Made by a program: the position numbers and the translations under genes | In this document: one piece after another, positions 7,870 to 16,000 of the stretch | Position numbering within the stretch: the stretch's first letter is position 1 | Layout: the number at the start of each line of letters is the position of its first letter | Notes under the pieces: model-generated | The model's input: the letters and a program-made list of their open reading frames with translations, nothing else | Told to the model about the DNA's origin: nothing | The model's database searches: none | From: Cupriavidus yeoncheonensis | Lineage (GTDB): Bacteria; Pseudomonadota; Gammaproteobacteria; Burkholderiales; Burkholderiaceae | Direction: 5' to 3' | DNA: 64,000 bases | Assembly (NCBI RefSeq): GCF_905397275.1 | Contig: NZ_CAJPUY010000023.1 | Coordinates: forward strand, 46,674 to 110,673

Positions 7870-8865
7870 TCATTCCGGCTCGATGCCGGCGAGGGAGATC
7901 AGGCGCTTCCACATCTGCTGGTCGGCCACGATGGTGGCGCGCAGTTCGGCGCTGTTGCCGGGGAACGGCGTGGCGCCGCGCTGGGCGTAGTGCGACGTGG
8001 CCTCCGGGGAGTTGACGAACTCCAGCGTGTAGCGCGAGAGCTTGTCGACGATGGGCTGCGGCGTGCCGGCCGGGGCGAACAGCGCGGTCCAGGAGTTCAC
8101 GCCGGCGCGCGGCAGGCCGGCCTCGGCCATGGTCGGCACGTCCTTCAGCTGCGACAGCCGGGCCGCGCTGGTCACCGCCAGCGCGCGCAGCTTGCCGGAC
8201 TGGATGTGCGGCACGGCAGCCGAGACTTCCACCACGCCATAGTCGACGATGCCCGTCATCAGGTCGGGCAGCAGGCCGCTCATGGCCTTGTACGGCACGC
8301 TCGTGGCCTCGATCTTTGCCGCGTCGTTGAAGTTGGCGACGATGGTGCGGTAGCCCGTGCTCGGCGTGCCGTAGTTCAGCTTGCCCGGGTTGGCGCGGCC
8401 GGCCTTCACCAGGTCGGCCACCGTGCGATAGGGCGAATTGCCCGCGACGACCAGCACCACCGGCAGCAGCGACATGCGCGCGATGGGCACGAAGTCCTTC
8501 AGCGGGTCGTACGGCAGCTTCCTGAACAGGAACGGGTTGGCCGCCATGGCGCCCGAGGCGGACAGCAGCAGCGTGTAGCCGTCCGGCGCGGCCTTGGCGA
8601 CGTAGTCGCTCGCGATGATCATGTTGCCGCCCGGCTTGTTCTCCACGACGAAGCTCTGGCCCAGCTTCTGGCCGAGGTACTTCGCCAGCAGGCGGGTGTA
8701 GTCGTCGGCGCCGGTGCCGGCGCTCGTGATCGACACGATCCGGACCGGACGGTCCGGATACGTCTGGGCCGACTGTGCCCGGGCCGGGGCGGGCAGGGCC
8801 AGCGCGGTGGTCATGGCCACGAGCGCGGGGATGAAACGTCGGGTGCGGCCTGCAAAGCTTGTCAT
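7870..8865 (-). CDS. Bug-family (TctC) periplasmic solute-binding protein
   Basis: A 331-residue protein from the ATG at 8865, which has a strong GGAGGAG Shine-Dalgarno. A signal peptide (RRFIPALVAMTTALALPAPARA) ends near residue 29. The mature part has the Bug hallmarks YPDRPVRIVS, VVENKPGGNMIIASDYVAKAAPDGYTLLL, PYDPLKDFVPIA and LRALAVTSAARL. Bug proteins capture carboxylates for tripartite tricarboxylate transporters or serve as sensors; no membrane subunits are encoded nearby. The ligand is unknown but is likely the acid handled by the surrounding CoA enzymes. It is closely similar to the Bug protein at 21546-22547. Confidence 0.9.
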   Translation of the reverse strand: MTSFAGRTRRFIPALVAMTTALALPAPARAQSAQTYPDRPVRIVSITSAGTGADDYTRLLAKYLGQKLGQSFVVENKPGGNMIIASDYVAKAAPDGYTLLLSASGAMAANPFLFRKLPYDPLKDFVPIARMSLLPVVLVVAGNSPYRTVADLVKAGRANPGKLNYGTPSTGYRTIVANFNDAAKIEATSVPYKAMSGLLPDLMTGIVDYGVVEVSAAVPHIQSGKLRALAVTSAARLSQLKDVPTMAEAGLPRAGVNSWTALFAPAGTPQPIVDKLSRYTLEFVNSPEATSHYAQRGATPFPGNSAELRATIVADQQMWKRLISLAGIEPE

Positions 8866-8982
8866 GGTGTCTCCTCCATGTCGTGATGGATGGTGTTGTC
8901 TGGTGCTACGAGGGTGCTTACAGGGGTGCTGCGGGCAACGCCGGGCCCTGGCCGTGTTTCCGGCCATGTGGCGGTGATCCCG

Positions 8983-9576
8983 TCAGGCGGAAGGTGCGGT
9001 GTCGCCGAGGTCCTCCGGCATCCGGCGCCTGACCGGCCACAGGTACTCCACCACGGGGCTGTCCATGCGATACGTGTGGCACGAGCCGATCAGCGCGGGG
9101 CGCGGCATCGGCCCTTCGCCGTCCATCGGTCGGCGCCCGTTGCGCTCGGCGCGCATGATGGCCATGGTCGACTGCATGGCGGTGGTCGCCATCGGACCCA
9201 GCAGTTCGGTCAGGTGCGTGCAGCCCTTCACGCCGCCCACGATGGCCTTCGCCTGCTGGCGGAAGCCTCCGCGGATCTGCAGGCCCTTCAGCCCGGCATA
9301 GGCGGATTCGATCTCCGGGCAGTACTGGGTGGGGCCAGCCTCGATGCGTGCCGTCACGTGGTGGATGACCATGTCGCGGTCGATGGTCAGCGTGAGGCGC
9401 ATGTGGTGGATGGCGCCGCCCGGCGGCACCGTCTTGAACAGCAGGTCCGTGCCGGTGGGCGTGATGTCCTGCATCTCGCCTTCGATGTCGATCAGGCCGT
9501 CGTCGCGCAGGAAGCCGGAGCAGGTGACCGTGCGGGTGTGGAGCGGGCGGCGGTGGATGGTGGGGGCGGTCGTCAT
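8983..9576 (-). CDS. DUF2889-domain protein
   Basis: A 197-residue protein from the ATG at 9576, matching DUF2889: VTCSGFLRDDGLIDIEGEM, HHMRLTLTIDRDMVIHHVTA, and the late segment VKGCTHLTELLGPMATTA. The function of the family is unknown; in Burkholderiales it recurs beside acyl-CoA catabolic genes. The ATG overlaps the stop of the upstream small gene by 4 bp (ATGA), so the two are translationally coupled. Histidines and acidic residues in the N-terminal half might bind metal, but this is a guess. Confidence 0.8.
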   Translation of the reverse strand: MTTAPTIHRRPLHTRTVTCSGFLRDDGLIDIEGEMQDITPTGTDLLFKTVPPGGAIHHMRLTLTIDRDMVIHHVTARIEAGPTQYCPEIESAYAGLKGLQIRGGFRQQAKAIVGGVKGCTHLTELLGPMATTAMQSTMAIMRAERNGRRPMDGEGPMPRPALIGSCHTYRMDSPVVEYLWPVRRRMPEDLGDTAPSA

Positions 9577-9971
9577 GGTGTCTCCGGGCCGGCGGCGCGC
9601 GTGGTCGCGCTGGCCGGGTGGTTCAGGGTCGCGGGATGGGCCGGCTGCAGTGCCAGTCCCGCCCAGTTGCGGACGGAACGGGTCGCGATCATGCGGCGGT
9701 GCGCCGCCCAGAACAGCACGCGCAGCCCGAAGCCGAGGCCGCCGCTCATGGCCTGCCGGCACTGTTCGGCGGGCAGATCCACGGGCACGCCCAGCTCGGC
9801 GGCCGAGGCGTAGCAGACGATGCGCCCGTGCGGATCGTCGTCCTGCATGCGGCGGTGGACCAGGCTGTGGAGCGTCTCGCGGTAGGTATTCGGCCCGCAA
9901 GCCGGCGCGGCGCGGCGGGCGGACTGCTGGAGGTCGCGGCTGAACTGGCGGACTTCGTGCAGGAGATCCAT
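9573..9971 (-). CDS. Small protein of unknown function coupled to DUF2889
   Basis: About 132 residues. I chose the ATG at 9971 (MDLLHEVRQFSRD) because GGAAGG lies 4 nt before it; ATGs at 9983 and 10007 lack a clear ribosome site. The protein is rich in Arg and Ala, with a middle segment MQDDDPHGRIVCYASAAELG and a C-terminal GGLGFGLRVLFWAAHRRMIATRS that could be an amphipathic helix. I do not recognise a family. It overlaps the DUF2889 start by 4 bp and lies 58 bp after the IclR gene, so it shares their operon. Confidence 0.55.
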   Translation of the reverse strand: MDLLHEVRQFSRDLQQSARRAAPACGPNTYRETLHSLVHRRMQDDDPHGRIVCYASAAELGVPVDLPAEQCRQAMSGGLGFGLRVLFWAAHRRMIATRSVRNWAGLALQPAHPATLNHPASATTRAAGPETP

Positions 9972-10029
9972 CAATCCTTCCATCGGGGGGGCGGTGTGCT
10001 GCGGCATGGGGACGGCTACCTGCAATGGA

Positions 10030-10770
10030 TCAGCTATCGGTGAGCAGCGCATTGCGCACGCCGCGCAGCACCGTCAGATAGGCTTCCTGGTTCTTCTTCA
10101 TGCGCTCGGCGGGCCCGGCCAGCGACAGTCCCACCGGCTGGTCGCCCAGCCAGCCCGAGACGGCCAGGCCGTAGACCCCCTCGCTGCCTTCCTCGCGCGA
10201 CTCCCACCAGCCACGCCCGCGGCCTTCGGCGACCTGGGCCATCAGTGCGTCCACGTCGAGCACGGTGTGCGAGGTCAGCGGGCGCAGCGCGTGCCGGGCC
10301 AGGCGGGCGCGGGCTTCGTCCTCGGGCAGCAGCGCCAGCAGCGCCTTGCCCAGCGCCGATGCGTGAAAGCTGGCGCGCGCGCCCACGTCGAGGATGTAGC
10401 GCAGGGGGAGCCGGCTCGGCTGCGTGGCGACCACCTTGACGCAGGTCGGGTCCGGCACGCCGACGAAGGCGCTCTCGTCGCTGCGGGCCCCGAGCTGCTC
10501 TGCCGCTTCCTGCGCGGCGATGGTCAGCGGGTCGTTCTCGGCGATCTGGCGAACGGTCTCCAGCATCCGACCGGTCGGATAGAAGCGGCGCGTGCGCGTC
10601 GTCCGCATCAGGTAGCCCAGCGAATGCAGGGTATGCAGCAGGTCGGAGGTGCTGCTTTCGGCCACCTGGAGCAGGCGGGCCATGTCCGAATTCGAAAGTT
10701 CGCGCTTTTCGCGCGCAAACACTTCGAAAACCGCCATGGCGCGGCTTGCGGCGGGGATCAGGGTGGGCAT
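10030..10770 (-). CDS. IclR-family transcriptional regulator
   Basis: A 246-residue protein. The N-terminal winged helix-turn-helix (SRAMAVFEVFAREKRELSNSDMARLLQVAESSTSDLLHTL, residues 9-48) and the C-terminal effector domain (VGARASFHASALGKALLA, YGLAVSGW) are typical of IclR. The ATG at 10770 is preceded by GGAG; an earlier in-frame start adds an unconserved tail. It is transcribed divergently from the feruloyl-CoA-synthase-like gene at 11034. The 263-bp gap contains 12-bp tandem repeats and a CTACGAAAT inverted repeat that are candidate binding sites. The ligand is probably an aromatic or aliphatic acid or its CoA ester. Confidence 0.88.
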   Translation of the reverse strand: MPTLIPAASRAMAVFEVFAREKRELSNSDMARLLQVAESSTSDLLHTLHSLGYLMRTTRTRRFYPTGRMLETVRQIAENDPLTIAAQEAAEQLGARSDESAFVGVPDPTCVKVVATQPSRLPLRYILDVGARASFHASALGKALLALLPEDEARARLARHALRPLTSHTVLDVDALMAQVAEGRGRGWWESREEGSEGVYGLAVSGWLGDQPVGLSLAGPAERMKKNQEAYLTVLRGVRNALLTDS

Positions 10771-10859
10771 CGCGGTGCGGTCTCCGGAAGGGCGGAAATG
10801 GTTGCAAGGTGCGCGGTGCTGCACCTTCATCGTGTTCGGGGTGCGTCCCTGCGAAAGGG

Positions 10860-10918
10860 ATCTGCCAATCGTCTGTCAATCGACCTGTGAATCGATCTGT
10901 GAATCGATCTGTCAATCA
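10860..10918. repeat. Five 12-bp tandem units before the divergent promoters
   Basis: Five units close to ATCTGTGAATCG start at 10860, 10872 (11 bp), 10883, 10895 and 10907. The spacing places the units slightly more than one helical turn apart. They lie between the IclR gene and the CoA-ligase gene, next to an inverted repeat. They could be iterated regulator sites or simply a local expansion. Confidence 0.6.
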
Positions 10919-10919
10919 A

Positions 10920-10955
10920 CTACGAAATATAGTAGCATTATCCTAGATTTCGTAG
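10920..10955. promoter_or_regulatory. Inverted repeat CTACGAAAT, candidate IclR operator
   Basis: CTACGAAAT (10920-10928) and ATTTCGTAG (10947-10955) form 9-bp arms around an AT-rich 18-bp centre, in the divergent intergenic region about 80 bp upstream of the ligase start. AT-richness and position fit a promoter covered by a regulator; the IclR protein encoded next door is the obvious candidate. Confidence 0.5.
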
Positions 10956-11033
10956 TCAAGGGAATTCGCGCAAACCGCGCCTCCCTTGAGGAGAGGGGCT
11001 GATCGGCCCCCAGAACGCCAGGAGACCGAAGAG

Positions 11034-12926
11034 ATGTCGCAACCCACCGGAACGGCTGCCGCCGCTTCCCCTGCCGCCATGCCCCGCTACCGCGAAGCCG
11101 CCCTGCGCGTGTCGCCCGTTGCCCATGAGGTCCGGGCCGACGGCACCGTGCTCGTGCGCCCGGTGCAGGCGCCTGTGCCCGTGCCATACCTGACGTTCAG
11201 CGCCTGGGCCCGCCGCTGGGCCGACGAGCGCGGCAGGCAGACCGCGCTGGGCCAGCGCGATGCGTCCGGCGCCTGGCGCCTCGTCACCTGGGCGCAGTTC
11301 TACGAGCGCATGCGCAGCGTGGCGGCGGGCCTGCTGGAGATGGGCCTGTCGCGCGAACGGCCGCTGATGATCCTGTCGGGCAACTCGATCGAGCACGCCC
11401 TGCTGGTGGCGGCCGCCGAGTACGCGGGGATTCCCACGGCGGCGGTGTCGCCGGCCTATTCGCTGCAAAGCCAGGACTTCGCCCGCCTGCGCGGCATCCA
11501 CGCGCTGCTGCGTCCGGCCGCGGTGTTCGTGCAGGCGGCCGAGCCGTTTGCGCGGGCCATCGAAGCGCTGGGCCTCCCGGCCGCAGCGGTGATCGTGGCC
11601 GAAGGGGCGACGGCAGGGCAGGTCGACTGGATGGCGCTGCAGGACGCGCCGCTCACGCCCGCGCGCGAGGACCGCGTGGAGTCGGCGCACGCCGGCATTT
11701 CTGCCGCGGATACGGCGCGCTACTTCTTCACCTCGGGCTCCACCGGCGCGCCCAAGGGCGTGACCATCACCTACGACAGCATCCAGGCGCTGATGGGCCA
11801 GTTCCTGTTCGCCCATGGCGCGCCGGAGTACCAGGGGACCGTGGTGCTCGACTGGCTGCCGTGGAATCACGTCTTCGGCGGCATCGGCAACCTCGGCCGC
11901 GCCTTCGTGCTGGGCGCCTCGTTCTATATCGACGACGGCCGCCCCACGCCGGCGCTGTTCGCCCGCACCGTGAAGAACCTGCGCGAGATCTCCCCGACCA
12001 TGTTCGCCACCGTGCCGGCGGCGTGGGGCATGCTCGTGACCGAACTGGAGCGCGACGAGGCGCTGGCGCAGGCGTTCTTCTCGCGCCTGATGTTCGTCAG
12101 CTACGGCGGCGCCAGCCTGCCGGGCGACGTGCTGGCGCGCTTCCAGCGCGTGGCCGAGCGCGTGGCCGGCGCCCGCATTCTCTTTACCAGCGGCTTTGGC
12201 GCCACCGAAACCACGGCGATGGGCCTGAACTTCAGCCAGCCCGCCGACGACACCGGCAACCTCGGCATGCCGGTGCCGGGCGTGGAACTGAAGCTGGTGC
12301 CGCTCGATGGCGGCGACGGCCGCTACGAAGTGCGCATGCGCGGCCGCAACATCTTCTCCGGCTACCTGCAGCAGCCGGAACTGAGCGCCGCCGCCTTCGA
12401 CGACGAAGGCTTCTACTGCATGGGCGACGCCGCCCGCATGGTCGACCCGGCGGTGCCGGGCGCCGGCTTGCGCTACGCCGGCCGCTGCGTGGAAGACTTC
12501 AAGCTCAGCAACGGCACCTGGGTGCGGACCGGCGCCGTGCGCGTGGCCCTGCTGGAGCAATGCGCGCCGCTGCTGGCCGATGCGGTCATCTGCGGCCATG
12601 ACAGGGACTTCGTGGCCGCGCTGGCGTGGCCCAACGCGGTGGCTTGCCAGCGCCTGGCGTCGGAACTGACCGGATTGCCGGTCGAGCAGCTGGTGTCGCA
12701 TCCCATCGTGGTGGCGGCCCTGTCCGAACGCCTGCGGGCGGTGACGGGCGCCGCGAGCCAGCACGCGCGGCGCGTGCTGCTGATGGCCGAGCCGCCGTCC
12801 ATCGATGCCGGCGAGATCGCCGACAAGGGCTACATCAACCAGGCCACCACGCGCGAGCGCCGCGCCGGCCTGATCGGCGAACTGTACGCGGAGCCGCCCG
12901 CCGCGGTGGTCGCAAGGGCGGCCTGA
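11034..12926 (+). CDS. Feruloyl-CoA synthase-like AMP-dependent acyl-CoA ligase
   Basis: A 630-residue adenylate-forming ligase from the ATG at 11034 (AGGAG 9 nt upstream). It has the P-loop YFFTSGSTGAPKGVT and the acceptor region FTSGFGATETTAMGL. The C-terminal signature YCMGDAARMVDP then YAGRCVEDFKLSNGTWVRTG resembles feruloyl-CoA synthases rather than fatty-acid ligases, including the Asn-Gly-Thr loop replacing the usual SGE(N) motif. It should form an aryl- or acyl-CoA via an acyl-AMP. It is divergent from IclR, ends in a hairpin, and is followed by the transposase-LuxR regulator gene. The exact acid is unknown. Confidence 0.85.
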   Translation: MSQPTGTAAAASPAAMPRYREAALRVSPVAHEVRADGTVLVRPVQAPVPVPYLTFSAWARRWADERGRQTALGQRDASGAWRLVTWAQFYERMRSVAAGLLEMGLSRERPLMILSGNSIEHALLVAAAEYAGIPTAAVSPAYSLQSQDFARLRGIHALLRPAAVFVQAAEPFARAIEALGLPAAAVIVAEGATAGQVDWMALQDAPLTPAREDRVESAHAGISAADTARYFFTSGSTGAPKGVTITYDSIQALMGQFLFAHGAPEYQGTVVLDWLPWNHVFGGIGNLGRAFVLGASFYIDDGRPTPALFARTVKNLREISPTMFATVPAAWGMLVTELERDEALAQAFFSRLMFVSYGGASLPGDVLARFQRVAERVAGARILFTSGFGATETTAMGLNFSQPADDTGNLGMPVPGVELKLVPLDGGDGRYEVRMRGRNIFSGYLQQPELSAAAFDDEGFYCMGDAARMVDPAVPGAGLRYAGRCVEDFKLSNGTWVRTGAVRVALLEQCAPLLADAVICGHDRDFVAALAWPNAVACQRLASELTGLPVEQLVSHPIVVAALSERLRAVTGAASQHARRVLLMAEPPSIDAGEIADKGYINQATTRERRAGLIGELYAEPPAAVVARAA

Positions 12927-12932
12927 GCGTGC

Positions 12933-12957
12933 GCCAGGGCGCCTGCCGCGCCCTGGC
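12933..12957 (+). terminator. Perfect 10-bp hairpin after the CoA-ligase gene
   Basis: GCCAGGGCGC (12933-12942), loop CTGCC and GCGCCCTGGC (12948-12957) begin 6 bp after the stop codon. There is no U-run, so termination may be weak or Rho-assisted. It separates the ligase from the regulator gene at 13022. Confidence 0.6.
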
Positions 12958-13021
12958 CATATACCGGAGCCGCCGGAGCCGCCGAAGCCGTCTTCCCGAT
13001 CCGTCAACCCGAGGATCCATC

Positions 13022-16000
13022 ATGCGCATTGCCCCACAAATTCTCCTGTCCGACCACGAGCGCGCCGACCTGCAAGCCGCCGCTGCCGCCGGTGCAACCC
13101 ATCCGCGGCTTGCCCTGCGTGCCCGCATCATCCTGCTGGCTGCGGAGGGCATCCAGAACAAGGCGATCGCGGCCCATCTTGGCGTGGGCCGCGTGCAGGT
13201 GGCGCGCTGGCGCGACCGCTATGCGCAGGCGCGGCTGGCCGGCATCGAACACGACCTCCCGCGCGGCGCGCCGCCGGTCCGGATGGATGTGGGGCGGCTC
13301 GTGGAACTGGCCAGCGAGCCAGCCACCGCGCAGCTGAGCACCCGCAGCCTGGCGGTGGAGCTTGGGGTCAGCGCATCCAGCGTGTCGCGCCACTGGCGCT
13401 CGACGGGTTTGCCGGCACGGCAGGAGAACCAGGCCTTGCCGGGTCTCGATCTGGATGGCCGCGCAGTCGACGTCGTCGGCCTGTATGTGGCCCCGCGCGA
13501 GCACGCGCTGGTTGTGGCCTGCGGCATGGGGGGAAGGGAGGCGCAACCGGGGGCGCAACCCGCGCGGCCGGGCACGGCCATGCAGCGCCACCTCGCGACC
13601 TCGTTCATGACGGCGCTGCAACTGGTCGACGCCGATGCCTCCGATCTGCCGGCAGCCATGCCCGCGCCAGACGCGGCCCGGCCGGCCGACTGGCTCGACT
13701 TCCTCCGCGAGCTGGAAACCGGCACGCCGGATGGCATCACACTGCACCTCATCGCGGACAACCATGTCACCCAGCAGCATCCGGACGTCCGCGAATGGCT
13801 GGCCCGCCACCCGCGCCTCGTGGTGCATCCCGTGGCAGGCGCGGCGGCCTGGCGCCGCGCGGTGCAGCAGTTGCTGCGGGATGCGCCCTGGGGCTTTGCT
13901 GCCGGCATTCCCCAGGTGCTGGCGTTCCTGAGCGAGCCCGTCCGCTGGCCGTTGCGCTGGCTGCGTCAGGGCGACGCCGGACAGCCGGGCACCTTCCTGT
14001 CGCCAGTGACGCCGCGCCAGGCGGCACCGTGGGCGCGGGACCCGGCCCCTGACGAGCATAACGAACGTACCGGGTCTGTGTCCGCGTTCCTGCCGCGCTC
14101 CGCGGCCATCCCGTCGGCGGGCGTCATGGCGGGCCTGGAATGCGTGCGCGAGGCAGCGCAGCCGGTGGACAGCGCGAAGCTGTTGCCGCCGCGCCAGGGC
14201 GGACAGGCGATTGTCCGCGAGGCATTGATGGCGCGGCTGCAGGAGGCGCGGCGGCGCCGCTGCGTCGTCGTGCAGGGGCAGGCGGGCAGCGGCAAGACCA
14301 GTACGCTGGCGGCCTGGCGCAAGAGCCTGATCTCGCTCGGCTTCGATGTCTGCTGGCTGGCGCTTGGCGCCGAGGACAACGCGCCGGACCGCTTCTTCGA
14401 TTGCCTGTCGGCCAGCCTCGACGCCGTCGATCCGTCCCTGACACGCGATGCCACGGCGCCAGGCGGCGAGTGCGATGCCCCGGCCATCGAGCACTGGGTC
14501 ATCCAGCTGGTGCAGGCGCTCGGCCAGCGCCAGCGCGACCTGGTGCTGATCCTGGACGATCTCCACCACGTGACCTCGCCGCACATCGTCCAGGCGCTGC
14601 AGCGGCTGATCGACTATGCGCCGGCGCAGCTGCATCTCGCCTTCGCTTCGCGCAGCGCCCTGCCGCTGGCGCTCGAATGCCTGCGCGCCCAGGGCCTGGT
14701 CGCCGAGTTCGACATGCGCGACCTGTGCTTCACGGCCGAGGAGTCCGAGCGGTTCCTGCGCCAGCAACTGGGCGCCATCGATCCGCGCGACGCCGCTGCC
14801 ATCCACGACCTGACCGACGGCTGGGTGGCCGGCCTGCAACTGTTCGCCGTCGACCTGCGCGCCCGGCGCGGCGCGGGCTATCCGGTCGTGCCGGTGCGCG
14901 ATGCGCGCAGCTTCGTCGCGTACTTCGAGCGCGAGGTGGTGGTCCGGCTGGCCCCGGACGACCTCGACATGCTGGTGCGCATGGCGACCTGCCAGTCCTT
15001 CTGCGTGGCGCTGTGCGCGTCGATGCTCGGGAAGCACGAAGCCGACATCGGCGCGCGCCTGGCGCGGCTGGAGGCGGACAACCTCTTCCTGGCGCAGGTG
15101 GGCAGTCCCAATCACAGTTCCAATCGCGAGCCCTGGTATCGCATCCATCCGCTGCTGCGCGAGACGCTGCTGGAGCGGCACGGCCGGTTGCCGGAACCCG
15201 ACCGCCAGGCGATGCATGCCGCTGCGTGGCGCTGGTTCGACGCGCGCGGGCGGCTCGACGATGCTGTATTCCACGCCGTGCGTGCGGGCGACGAAGCCGC
15301 GGCGGCGGCCATGGTCGAAGCCTGCGGCCAGGCCCTGCTGGCGCGCGGCGAGCTGAGCCAGCTTGCGGCCCTGCTGCGGCTGCTGCCGTCCGCGCAGGTG
15401 CGGCAGCGCCACGGCCTGCTGGTGGTGAACGGCTACCTGCAGCTCTATGCCCGCAATGTGGATGGGCTGCGGCACACCCTGGACGAACTCGCCGCGCATG
15501 ACGCTGCCGACCCGCTTCGCACCTACACGCTCGGCCTGCTGCGCGCGGGCCTCGCGCTGCAACTCGACGATCCCGACACCGTGCTCGGCATGCTCCCGCA
15601 GTTGTGGGACATTCCGCCCGGCGCCGACGATCTCGCATGGTCGTCGCGCGGCAACGTGCTGTCGTGGCTGTTCCTGCAACGGGGCGAGTACGACGAGGTA
15701 CGCCGCCTGCAGGACGACATCACCCTGCGCACCGGCGCGCCGCGCAGTTCGCTGTTCGGGCGCTACATCCGGGCCACCAGCCTCGCGCTGGAAGGGCAGG
15801 TGGAGCGCGCCGGCCAGCACGTGCGCGACGTGCTGCGCGAAGCCGAGCGGCAGGGGCCGGCCTTTGTCGGGCTCGCCTGCCTGGCCGCCGGGCTGCTGGC
15901 CGACATCCTCTATGAGGCCAACGATCCCGAGGCCGCCTGCCGGCTGCTGGAGCCGCGCATTGCCGGGCTGGAGCGCGTCTCGCTGCCGGATGTCGTGCTG

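Noticed and set aside
10860..10918. CRISPR-like array
   Set aside because: The units are 12 bp, contiguous, without spacers, and no cas genes are present.
12626..13021. Possible 132-residue N-terminal extension of the transposase-LuxR protein
   Set aside because: The extension would run out of frame through the upstream ligase gene and is Arg/Gly-rich shadow sequence. The ATG at 13022 has a Shine-Dalgarno and begins the IS630-like homology.
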